From the NCBI GenBank assembly GCA_046594105.1, contig JBKJQB010000201.1, positions 1 through 19,892 of the forward strand: a stretch of DNA of 19,892 nt, written 5' to 3'. Below are positions 1 through 6,854 of this stretch, in pieces. The DNA is from JBDSGC01 sp046594105 (GTDB lineage: Bacteria > Acidobacteriota > Thermoanaerobaculia > Gp7-AA8). The stretch's first letter is position 1. Every line of letters begins with the position of its first letter. The notes beneath the pieces were generated by a model. That model had not been told where the DNA came from and made no database searches. It worked only from the letters and a program-made list of their open reading frames with translations. The translations under genes and the position numbers were made by a program.

Positions 1-1
1 G

Positions 2-868
2 GTGCGCGGAGCATCGAAAGGGGAGGGGTTGGGCAATCAGTTCCTGGCCAACATCCGGGAGACCGACGCCATCCTGCACGTGGTGCGCTGCTTCGAAGAT
101 CCGAACGTCATCCACGTTGAGAACAGCGTCGATCCCGGTCGCGACATCGAGATCATCGACACCGAGCTTCTCCTGGCCGACCTCGAGGCGCTGACCAAAC
201 GCATCGATCGGGTCAGCCGTCTGGCGCGGTCCGGCCAGAAGGAAGCGATCGAGCAGATGGAGGCCTACAACAAGGCCATGCAGGCGGTGGAAAAAGGCCT
301 GCCGGTCCGCGGCGTCGAATTCGACGAGGGCGAACAGAAGCTCATCGACGAGCTGAATCTCATCACCATCAAGCCGGTCCTCTTCGTAGCCAACGTTGCT
401 GAGGACGACCTCGAGGGCAAGAGTCCACTAGTGGCCGCCGTGCGCAAAATCGCGGAAGAGAAGCAGGGAGAGATGGTCACCATCTGCGGCGAACTGGAAG
501 CGCAGATCTCGCAGCTTCCTTCCGTCGAGCGCCGCGATTTTCTCGCGGAGATGGGACTGGCCGAGCCCGGCCTGGACGTGCTGATCCGCGCTGCCTACCA
601 TCTGCTGGATCTGGAGACCTTCTTCACCGCCGGCCCGAAAGAGGCGCGCGCCTGGACCATCCATCGCGGGTCGAAGGCGCCGCAGGCAGCGGGCAAGATC
701 CACAGCGACTTCGAGCGCGGCTTCATCCGTGCCGAGACCACCGCGTTCGCTGACTACATCTTCCACAAGGGCGAAGTGGGCGCCAAGGCTGCGGGGAAGG
801 TCCGCAGCGAAGGAAAAGAGTACGTCGTGCAGGATGGCGACGTGCTGCTGTTCCGTTTCAATGTCTGA
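2..868 (+). CDS. ychF: YchF/OLA1-family redox-regulated ATPase, 3' part (5' truncated by window edge)
   Basis: This is the C-terminal 288 residues of YchF, an Obg-related P-loop ATPase that associates with ribosomes and acts in translation and stress responses. The family is about 363 residues long, so roughly 75 residues carrying the P-loop are off the window. The visible part opens just after the G3 motif, with the family signature RGASKGEGLGNQFLANIRE. It continues through the coiled-coil insertion (about residues 55-100) and reaches the altered G4 motif NVAED (about 130-134). This motif replaces the NKxD of true GTPases and is why the family prefers ATP. The C-terminal TGS domain ends in the typical GKVRSEGKEYVVQDGDVLLFRFNV-like signature. 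The stop at 866-868 lies 33 bp before the hydrolase ATG, so the two genes are probably co-transcribed. Identity is close to certain. Confidence 0.96.
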   Translation: MRGASKGEGLGNQFLANIRETDAILHVVRCFEDPNVIHVENSVDPGRDIEIIDTELLLADLEALTKRIDRVSRLARSGQKEAIEQMEAYNKAMQAVEKGLPVRGVEFDEGEQKLIDELNLITIKPVLFVANVAEDDLEGKSPLVAAVRKIAEEKQGEMVTICGELEAQISQLPSVERRDFLAEMGLAEPGLDVLIRAAYHLLDLETFFTAGPKEARAWTIHRGSKAPQAAGKIHSDFERGFIRAETTAFADYIFHKGEVGAKAAGKVRSEGKEYVVQDGDVLLFRFNV

Positions 869-901
869 CATCGCGCGCAGCTTCGCGGCGCAGAGACCTT
901 G

Positions 902-1699
902 ATGACCCAGTTCACCATTCCATCGGCCGAGGGCTTGACCATCCAGGGCGATCTCGACGCGCCTGAGGGAGCGCGCGCGCTGGTGGTGATCGTCCACGGG
1001 TTCAAGGGATTCAAGGACTGGGGATTCTTCCCGTGGCTCTCTGATGGACTGTCCCGCGATCGCTCCGCCGTCTGCCGCTTCAACATGTCCCGCAGCGGGA
1101 TCGGTGAACGGCCTGACTCGTTCGATCGACTCGACCTTTTTGCTGATGACACCTACACCACGCAGATCGATGACCTCCGCCGCGTGGTGCGCTACTGCCA
1201 GGCGCGCCTGGCCCTCCCGACGTTTCTGGTGGGCCATTCCCGGGGCGGCGGAATCGCGCTGCTCGCAGCGTCGGGCATGGACAATCTCTGCGGCGTCGTG
1301 ACCTGGAGCGCCATCGCGCGCGCCGACCGCTGGGACGAGCCGACCAAAGCCCTGTGGCGCCGCAACGGCTCGATGGACATCCTCAACGCGCGGACCAACG
1401 ACGTCATGCGCATGTCCACCCGGATCCTCGATGACTACGACGAGCACCGCGATCAGCTCGACATCCAGGCCGCCGTCTCCAGGCTCCGGAATCCGATGCT
1501 GGTCCTGCACGGCGGCCGCGACGAAAGCGTGCCGGTGGAAGAATCGCAGCTCCTCGCCAGCGCCGGCCGCGACGTTACCCGCGTGATCATCCGCAACGCC
1601 AGCCACACCTACGGCGCGATCCACCCGCTGGTGCACGAGCCGGCGGAGTTACGGATGGCCGCAGCAGTCACCGCGCGGTTCATCGGCGCGTACCGGTAG
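902..1699 (+). CDS. alpha/beta-fold serine hydrolase (esterase/thioesterase-like)
   Basis: The 265-residue protein has a complete alpha/beta-hydrolase triad. The nucleophile is Ser113 in the elbow GHSRGG (111-116), the acid is Asp207 in HGGRDESVP, and the base is His235 in ASHTYG. The oxyanion-hole segment HGFKGFKDWG sits at 32-41. There is no signal peptide or membrane segment, so it is cytoplasmic. The closest general type is the serine aminopeptidase S33 / dienelactone hydrolase-like group of small esterases; the substrate cannot be read from sequence. I start it at ATG 902. A TTG at 899 is immediately upstream and in frame and would add one residue. It follows ychF by 33 bp and faces the minus-strand GT2 across an inverted repeat. 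Confidence 0.9.
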   Translation: MTQFTIPSAEGLTIQGDLDAPEGARALVVIVHGFKGFKDWGFFPWLSDGLSRDRSAVCRFNMSRSGIGERPDSFDRLDLFADDTYTTQIDDLRRVVRYCQARLALPTFLVGHSRGGGIALLAASGMDNLCGVVTWSAIARADRWDEPTKALWRRNGSMDILNARTNDVMRMSTRILDDYDEHRDQLDIQAAVSRLRNPMLVLHGGRDESVPVEESQLLASAGRDVTRVIIRNASHTYGAIHPLVHEPAELRMAAAVTARFIGAYR

Positions 1700-1714
1700 G
1701 GAACCGGCGAGGGC

Positions 1715-1786
1715 CTGGTGTGGTGCGGCCGTCCCGGTCGCGTCCCAAAGCAGCAGGGGCGGCCGATGACGGCCGCACCACACCAG
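1715..1786. terminator. 19-bp perfect inverted repeat between convergent genes (putative bidirectional terminator or repeat element)
   Basis: CTGGTGTGGTGCGGCCGTC at 1715-1733 is exactly matched by its reverse complement at 1768-1786, with a 34-nt loop. It lies between the converging stops of the hydrolase (1699) and the GT2 (1816), where a two-way terminator would be useful. The loop is long and no U-tract follows, so it may instead be a dispersed palindromic element. Confidence 0.5.
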
Positions 1787-1815
1787 CAACCGCAGCGAGG
1801 ACTGCTTTTAAGATC

Positions 1816-3165
1816 CTACGTTTCGTCGCCGCCGAGGTGTTTGCCGCGATTGCCGGGGAGCTCGGTGGCCTGGCGCGGGGCACCGCGACGGCGACGGCGA
1901 CGGCGCGGGCCGCCGTTGCCGGGAGCGCCCCGTTTTGCCACTGAGCCGGCAGACGCCGGAATCGTCTCGTCTGCCAGCGTCTCTTCGTCCGGTCCATCCG
2001 GATCGTCACCTGCGATCGACGGGGCGCGGTCGGCGAGCTTGTTCTCATCCATCAGCCAGACCCACTGCGGCTCCGCCGTTTTGGCGGCGACTGCAGGAGT
2101 GGCGGCGGGACGGTTGCCAGCAGGTCGATTGCCGGCAGGGCGGTCGCGGCGAGGAGTCTCCGGACGGGCGGGCTCGGGCCGCGCCGTGCGGTCGCGCTGA
2201 GGATTCCGCGCCGCCGGACGCTCGGTCGACGGAGTCTCCATGCGCCGAAGCCGGATCAGCACTTCCTCGCTGAGCTTGCGGTTGACGGCGATCAGGTCGG
2301 CCACCAGGCCGATCAGCAGCGTCTGGAATCCCGCAATCAGCAGGATGGCCGCGAGGATCAGCGACTGGATGTGCCCGGCGCGGTCCCCCTGCGCGAACTC
2401 CAGCAGGAAGCGGATGCCCAGGCCGGTGCCGACGAGAAGCAGCAGACCGCCGATGGCGAAAAAGGTTTTGAGCGGTTTGTACGTCGTGTAGATGCGAAAG
2501 ATCGTTGCCACAGATTTTCTCAAGTAAGTACCCAGTCCTCGATACAGCCGTGAAGGGCGGGTCGGAGCGTTCGTCCGGATGGGAACGCTGACCACACCAA
2601 GGTTTCGATTGCCCGATTGAATGATCGTCTCGAGCGTGTAAGTAAAAGGATTGAATACGTTGAGCTGCAGGGCGGCTTCGCGCGAGAAAGCGCGGAACCC
2701 GCTGGTGACGTCGCTGACTCGAAGCCCGGACGCCAATCCCACCGTCCAGCTCCCAACGCGCTGCAGCATTCTCTTGACCGGCGACATGTGCGGCGACCTC
2801 GCCACCTGCCGGTCCCCAATGACTACCTCCGCCGTGCCTCGGAGGATCGGTGCGACCAGCGCCGCGATATCTGCCCCTTTGTACTGATTGTCGGCATCCG
2901 TGTTGACGATGATGTCGGCACCGAGCCGCAGGGCCTCGTTCATGCCGGCCACGAACGCAGCCGCCAGACCGCGATGCGTCTTCAACTCGACGACATGATC
3001 CGCTCCCGACTTCCGGGCAACATCGACGGTGCGGTCGCTGCTGCCGTCGTCGATGACGAGGATCTCGATCGAGGAGATGCCCTCGATCCTCCTGGGGATG
3101 TCTCGCAGTGTCTGGGCCAGCGTGGCCTCTTCGTTGAAGGCCGGGATCTGCACGATCAGTTTCAT
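1816..3165 (-). CDS. membrane-anchored family 2 glycosyltransferase (DPM1/polyprenyl-phosphate type) with Arg-rich C-terminal tail
   Basis: The 449-residue protein begins with a GT-A domain (about 1-225). It has the nucleotide-binding start IPAFNEE (7-13), DDGSSD (39-44) and the metal-binding DAD in NTDADNQ (88-94). This is the pattern of dolichol/undecaprenyl-phosphate sugar transferases, which move a sugar from a nucleotide donor to polyprenyl phosphate on the cytoplasmic face. Two membrane helices follow (about 233-254 and 267-290). Residues 311-449 are unlike the family: low complexity, rich in Pro, Arg and acidic residues, with the short repeat RPAGNRPAGNRPA (342-354) and a run of seven Arg (421-427). 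The encoding DNA is a short GACGGC-type repeat near 1886-1908. Start ATG 3165 has only a weak purine stretch ahead of it. It is divergent from the GT2 at 3323. Catalytic role is confident, substrate unknown. Confidence 0.9.
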   Translation of the reverse strand: MKLIVQIPAFNEEATLAQTLRDIPRRIEGISSIEILVIDDGSSDRTVDVARKSGADHVVELKTHRGLAAAFVAGMNEALRLGADIIVNTDADNQYKGADIAALVAPILRGTAEVVIGDRQVARSPHMSPVKRMLQRVGSWTVGLASGLRVSDVTSGFRAFSREAALQLNVFNPFTYTLETIIQSGNRNLGVVSVPIRTNAPTRPSRLYRGLGTYLRKSVATIFRIYTTYKPLKTFFAIGGLLLLVGTGLGIRFLLEFAQGDRAGHIQSLILAAILLIAGFQTLLIGLVADLIAVNRKLSEEVLIRLRRMETPSTERPAARNPQRDRTARPEPARPETPRRDRPAGNRPAGNRPAATPAVAAKTAEPQWVWLMDENKLADRAPSIAGDDPDGPDEETLADETIPASAGSVAKRGAPGNGGPRRRRRRRGAPRQATELPGNRGKHLGGDET

Positions 3166-3173
3166 AGTCTCAG

Positions 3174-3205
3174 GCCGGCACCGCCGGCATTGTTGGTCGG
3201 CCCAG
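3174..3205. repeat. family B GCCGGC-type dispersed repeat, degenerate copy
   Basis: The segment begins GCCGGCACCGCCGGC and runs on into TTGGTCGGCCCAG. It aligns with the repeat that follows trmB (from 19509) apart from a few substitutions and a one-base shift. It lies just upstream of the minus-strand GT2 start, within the divergent intergenic region. Confidence 0.5.
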
Positions 3206-3250
3206 TCACGACCGCGATTGCTTCATGCATCGACTCTTCTCTGGATCTTC

Positions 3251-3297
3251 GAGTGCCCGAAAGCGGGGTGTACTACTGAGTGCGCCCGAAAAGCGGC
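3251..3297. promoter_or_regulatory. pair of direct repeats in the divergent GT2/GT2 intergenic region (possible operator)
   Basis: GAGTGCCCGAAAGCGG at 3251-3266 recurs, with two small insertions, as GAGTGCGCCCGAAAAGCGG at 3279-3297. The offset is 28 bp, just under three helical turns. The pair lies 26-72 bp upstream of the second GT2 start. This could be a regulator site; no family-specific operator is recognised. Confidence 0.25.
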
Positions 3298-3322
3298 GGT
3301 TCGCCCTCACAATGGCGAATGG

Positions 3323-4300
3323 ATGCTGCACTCGTTGAAAGTCTCCGTAATCATGCCCGTCGAGCGGCTCGGTGGCGATGCTGAGCGTGCCATCGCCTCA
3401 GTGTTCCAGCAACAAGCGCCCTTTGCGTTCGAGCTGATCGTCGTGTCTGCCGCTCCGTTGGTGCTGGCGGCTCCGCTGGCCCCGACGAGTTCCTTCCACA
3501 CGCCTTTCGGGACCTTGTTCCAAAACGTCGTCGAGCCGGATCGTAATCCCGCAACTCGAAGAAATCGAGCAGTTTCCGAGGCGAAGGGAGAGATTCTCGC
3601 CTTTCTGGATGACGATGCCACCGCTTCGTCGGGTTGGCTGGCCACTGCCGTCGAGTATCTGGAAGCTCATCCGGAAGTCCTCGCTCTGGGAGGTCCTGAT
3701 CCCGCTCCAGCGGACTCGACCGCGGCGGAGTTGATCTCCGAGACGCTGCTCTCCACCCGCCATATCGGAAGCGGAGTGGCCGCGCACGAGGGGCGGCGGG
3801 GTGTGTTTCCCGTTCGCGCGCCGGGAGACGTGGCCCTGGTCAACCTGTTCGTGCGCAGGAGTGCGTTTCGCGGCTTCGATGAGTCAGTCGGATACATCGG
3901 TGAGGACACAGCGTTGATCGAGGGCCTGATGCCGGCGGTCGTCCATCACGACGGTGTGATCGTGTTCCACAGACGTCGCGCGTTTCCCGGGCCGTACCTG
4001 CGGCAGCGTTGGCGGTATCGGGTCAAGACGGGCCGGATGATCGTCCGTGGAGCGCCGGCGTACGCGAAGAATCCTCGGATTTGGGCCTTCCTGGCAGCCG
4101 GCGCCGCCGGGCTGCTGACCTTTCCGCTGGCATTTCCGGTCTATTACCTGTTGACCTTCGTCCTCGGTGCGCGGACCACGCGGCTCCCGGCACGCTACTG
4201 GCCGCTTCTGCCTCTTGCCTTCGCCGCGCATCACCTGACGTACTGGTGCGCGATCGTGTGGGGGATGGTGGTAGAGGGGGTGAAGCCGAAAGGCAGATAG
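3323..4300 (+). CDS. family 2 glycosyltransferase with C-terminal membrane segments
   Basis: The 325-residue protein starts with a beta-alpha nucleotide-binding segment VSVIMPVERLGGDAERAIAS (8-27). It carries the acidic metal-binding motif LDDDAT (95-100) and a downstream GEDT (193-196) that fits the catalytic-base position of inverting GT2 enzymes. RQRWRYRVKTG (227-237) resembles the conserved (Q/R)XXRW motif of processive and semi-processive GT2 proteins. Two or three hydrophobic helices follow (about 253-282 and 294-316). The frame stays open upstream to 3029, but that part is antisense to the other GT2. ATG 3323, directly preceding the domain, is the sensible start, although the Shine-Dalgarno is weak. 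It probably extends a membrane-linked glycan; donor and acceptor are unknown. A 321-bp repeat-filled gap separates it from the radical SAM gene. Confidence 0.87.
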   Translation: MLHSLKVSVIMPVERLGGDAERAIASVFQQQAPFAFELIVVSAAPLVLAAPLAPTSSFHTPFGTLFQNVVEPDRNPATRRNRAVSEAKGEILAFLDDDATASSGWLATAVEYLEAHPEVLALGGPDPAPADSTAAELISETLLSTRHIGSGVAAHEGRRGVFPVRAPGDVALVNLFVRRSAFRGFDESVGYIGEDTALIEGLMPAVVHHDGVIVFHRRRAFPGPYLRQRWRYRVKTGRMIVRGAPAYAKNPRIWAFLAAGAAGLLTFPLAFPVYYLLTFVLGARTTRLPARYWPLLPLAFAAHHLTYWCAIVWGMVVEGVKPKGR

Positions 4301-4305
4301 CCGGC

Positions 4306-4534
4306 GCAGCCTGCGAGAGACCGCAGTCCCCGGCTTCAGCCGGGGGAACGCAGCGGCCCGAGGCAGCGAAGCCCGCTTCAGCGGGCGACAGAAAGGGTTC
4401 CGCATCATCTGGCGAACCACCGAGGAGTCCATCCGTTGTGCTGTCGCCCGCTGACGCGGGCTCGCGAATGGGAGTTTGTCGTTTTCCCCGGTTCGCGCCG
4501 GGGGCTACCGTCTTGCGCCGGGCTTCGCCGGCTC
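4306..4534. repeat. family A composite palindromic repeat, long copy
   Basis: The gap 4301-4621 holds no gene and is mostly this element. It contains four GC-rich hairpins in mirror order: CCCCGGCTTCAGCCGGGG (4328-4345), GCCCGCTTCAGCGGGC (4371-4386), GCCCGCTGACGCGGGC (4446-4461) and CCCCGGTTCGCGCCGGGG (4486-4503). It ends in GGGCTACC and a GCCGGGC..GCCGGC stem. The first 50 or so bases differ from 11132 onward at only about three positions, so the two are copies of one family. Bases 4535-4621 show no strong signal beyond the start of the next gene. Confidence 0.85.
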
Positions 4535-4621
4535 TTCGCTCCACGCGCAACCTCCCAGCTGCAATACCTAACTCCGTGAGCGGGTTGATCGAACACGGCC
4601 GATCTGCCAACCTTGTGACCG

Positions 4622-5704
4622 ATGAAGTTCACCGACAAACTGCAGTACCTGCGCTACCTCGTCGACAAGCGAGGCATGAAGCCGGTGTACCTCATCCTGG
4701 GGCTGACTTACGATTGCAACTCGTTCTGCCGCACCTGTTTCAACTGGGAGCAGCTGCGCAAGAACAAAGAGCACGAGCTGTCGTTCGAGGAACTGGAGAA
4801 GACGTTCTCTTCGCTGGGCGACCTGCTGTTCGTGGTCATGAGCGGCGGCGAGCCGTTCCTGCGCCGTGACCTCCCCGATGTCTGCGAAATGCTGGCGACG
4901 AAGAATCACGTCAAGCAGATCACCATCCCCACCGGCGCCATCGTCAGCGACCTGATCGCACGCTCGACGGAGGCTGCCTTGCAGCGCTGCCCCGACACCC
5001 AGATCGTGGTCAACCTCTCCATCGATCACATCGGGGAGAAGCACGACTGGATCCGCGGCGTGCCGAACAACTACGAGAAGGCGAAGAAGACCTACGCCGC
5101 GCTGATGCCGCTGAAGGAAAAGTACGACAACCTCACGGTGAACGTGCACACGTGCCTGTGCACCTACAACGCTGAGGATCTGGACGAACTGATGGACGGC
5201 GTGCGCCGCGATTTCCCGCTGATCTCGTTCCATTCCTTCGAGATGCTGAGAGGAGACCAGCCGGACAAGAACATCCAGCCCATCACCACGCAGCGCTATC
5301 GTGAGCTGCTGCCGAAGCTGGAGGCCTACTGGAACGGCTTCTCGCACTACGACAGCTTTCTCAAGTTCATGAAGGTGTACACCCGACGCATGGAGCTGGC
5401 CATCCTGGAGCAGGAGACGCAGGTCAACCCCTGCCACGCCGGGCTGGTGTCGGGTGTTCTGGACGCTCGCGGCGAAGTGAAGATGTGCGAGCTGCGCGAT
5501 GCGGTGGGCAACGTGAAGGACGTCGGCTACGACTTCAACAAGCTGTGGTTTTCGAAAGAAGCCGACGCGCAGCGCACCTCCATCCGGGCCAAGGAGTGCC
5601 ACTGCACGCACTCCTGCTTCATGTCCTCCTCGCTCGTTTTCGACGTGAAGACCTGGGGCGCCTACCTGGCCTCGACCGTGGTGAATTTCCTCTCGGCCGC
5701 ATGA
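4622..5704 (+). CDS. radical SAM protein with C-terminal SPASM/twitch-like cysteines
   Basis: The 360-residue enzyme has the radical SAM 4Fe-4S signature CNSFCRTC (Cys32, Cys36, Cys39). The SAM-binding SGGEPF follows at 74-79, then the partial TIM barrel. The C-terminal third has a second cysteine set: Cys271 (NPCHAG), Cys289 (GEVKMCE), and Cys326, Cys328 and Cys332 (ECHCTHSC). This fits an auxiliary Fe-S cluster of the SPASM/twitch type. Such enzymes act on peptides, sugars or other small molecules; here the flanking glycosyltransferases favour a sugar or glycolipid, which is inference. Start ATG 4622 gives a normal N-terminus but lacks a clear Shine-Dalgarno. The stop overlaps a short ATG frame (ATGA at 5701-5704) leading to the GT4 gene. 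Class is certain, substrate unknown. Confidence 0.92.
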   Translation: MKFTDKLQYLRYLVDKRGMKPVYLILGLTYDCNSFCRTCFNWEQLRKNKEHELSFEELEKTFSSLGDLLFVVMSGGEPFLRRDLPDVCEMLATKNHVKQITIPTGAIVSDLIARSTEAALQRCPDTQIVVNLSIDHIGEKHDWIRGVPNNYEKAKKTYAALMPLKEKYDNLTVNVHTCLCTYNAEDLDELMDGVRRDFPLISFHSFEMLRGDQPDKNIQPITTQRYRELLPKLEAYWNGFSHYDSFLKFMKVYTRRMELAILEQETQVNPCHAGLVSGVLDARGEVKMCELRDAVGNVKDVGYDFNKLWFSKEADAQRTSIRAKECHCTHSCFMSSSLVFDVKTWGAYLASTVVNFLSAA

Positions 5705-5742
5705 TCGCCAGCCGCGGGTCCAAAAAAACGAGCCGGCGATGA
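5701..5742 (+). CDS. 13-codon mini-ORF bridging radical SAM and GT4 genes (doubtful)
   Basis: An ATG at 5701 overlaps the radical SAM stop (ATGA), and its TGA at 5740-5742 overlaps the GT4 start (ATGA). It would encode the basic peptide MIASRGSKKTSRR. There is no separate ribosome-binding site. If translated, it could simply carry terminating ribosomes across the 34-nt gap to GT4. A chance frame is quite possible, because this frame is also open antisense-like upstream. Confidence 0.25.
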   Translation: MIASRGSKKTSRR

Positions 5743-6854
5743 GGAAACGCGTCGTGATCGTCGGGCCGGTCTTCCCTTACCGGGCCGGCATCGCCTACTG
5801 CACGACGCGTCTGGCCCTGGAGCTGGCGAAATCCTGCGACGTGACCATCCTGTCGTTTCGCCGGCAGTATCCGAAGCGGTTCTACCCGGGTGGCGATGAT
5901 ATCGACGAGACGCTGCGTAACCAGACGCCGGACGATGCCGAGTTCGCGCTCGACATCCTCAATCCCTGGACCTGGTTTCGTGAGGCAATGCGACTGCGGC
6001 GCGAGGCGCCTGATGCCATCGTGCTGGTCTGGTGGATCTGGATCTGGGCCATTCCGTATCGGGTGCTGACCTCGCTGCTTCCGCGCTCCACGCAGGTGAT
6101 CGTTCAGGCCCACAACATCACCGACAAGGAGCCGGCGGCCTGGAAGCGCGTGCTGGCCAATGCGCTGCTGCGCCGTGGAGATGTGATCGTGGTGCACGCC
6201 GGGAGCGAGGGGGAAGAGGCCCTGCGCAGGCTGCCGAAGAAGCGCGTGGTGCCCACGTACCTGCCCGTACACGAGTTGGGAGGGGCGGTTCCCTCGCGCG
6301 AAGAAGCGAAGAGCCAACTCAACCTGGCAGGGCGGGAGGTCGCACTCTTCTTCGGCCACATCCGCCCGTTCAAGGGTCTCGATCTGGCCATCGAAGCATG
6401 GAGAGAGGTGACCCCCGATCTTTTCCTGCTGGCGGCGGGGGAGGCGTGGTGGAAGGGTGGGCAGCACTACCGCGCTCTGGCCGACGGTCTGGCCAATGCG
6501 CGGATGGAGTTCCGCTACATCCCCGACTCGGAGGTTGCCACCTACTTTGCGGCGGCCGACGTGGTCCTCGCTCCCTATCGAACCGAGGCGCAGAGCGGGG
6601 TCGCGTTGACCGCCTTTCACTTCGGCAGGCCGGTGATTGCGACGCGCGTCGGCGGCCTTCCGGAGGTCATCGAGGACGGAGTCAACGGACTGCTGGTGCC
6701 CTCGGAGGATCCGAAGGCGCTGGCAGCGGCGGTCACCCGATTCTTCACCTCCTGCGATCGCCCGGCGATGGAGGCAGCGGCCATCCGGACGGCGCGGCAG
6801 TGCTCGTGGGAGGATTACGGCGCGCTCTTCTCCCGTTTGGTGCAGCGAACATGA
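5739..6854 (+). CDS. family 4 (GT-B) glycosyltransferase
   Basis: The 371-residue protein has the two-Rossmann GT-B layout. The N-terminal acceptor domain starts VVIVGPVFPYRAGIAYCTTRLA, with the glycine-loop replaced by PYRAGIA, and includes AHNITDKEP (124-132). The C-terminal donor domain contains FFGHIRPFKGLDLAIEAW (204-221), where the Arg/Lys pair binds the nucleotide-sugar phosphate. It also contains APYRTEAQSGVALTAFHFG (278-296) with the GRPVIATRVGG block (296-306). The second Glu of the usual E-x7-E motif is missing, as in the TQSGV-type branch of GT4. A Trp-rich hydrophobic stretch (98-105) may touch the membrane. The start overlaps the mini-ORF stop and the end overlaps the next radical SAM start (ATGA 6851-6854), so translation is probably coupled. 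The enzyme is retaining by family; substrates are unknown. Confidence 0.92.
   Translation: MRKRVVIVGPVFPYRAGIAYCTTRLALELAKSCDVTILSFRRQYPKRFYPGGDDIDETLRNQTPDDAEFALDILNPWTWFREAMRLRREAPDAIVLVWWIWIWAIPYRVLTSLLPRSTQVIVQAHNITDKEPAAWKRVLANALLRRGDVIVVHAGSEGEEALRRLPKKRVVPTYLPVHELGGAVPSREEAKSQLNLAGREVALFFGHIRPFKGLDLAIEAWREVTPDLFLLAAGEAWWKGGQHYRALADGLANARMEFRYIPDSEVATYFAAADVVLAPYRTEAQSGVALTAFHFGRPVIATRVGGLPEVIEDGVNGLLVPSEDPKALAAAVTRFFTSCDRPAMEAAAIRTARQCSWEDYGALFSRLVQRT

Noticed and set aside
428..1636. Antisense open frame of about 400 codons opposite ychF and the hydrolase
   Set aside because: It is a GC-rich shadow frame: it spans two recognised genes, shows no domain, and has His/Arg/Val-rich composition typical of reverse frames.
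4306..4534. CRISPR array
   Set aside because: Hairpins are not at regular intervals, there are no unique equal-length spacers, and no cas gene is present.
4568..5611. Antisense open frame of 347 codons opposite the radical SAM gene
   Set aside because: Shadow of a gene with clear catalytic motifs; no motif of its own.
6032..6850. N-terminal extension of the second radical SAM gene in its open frame
   Set aside because: It lies wholly within GT4 in another frame, and the ATG at 6851 overlapping the GT4 stop is the better start.
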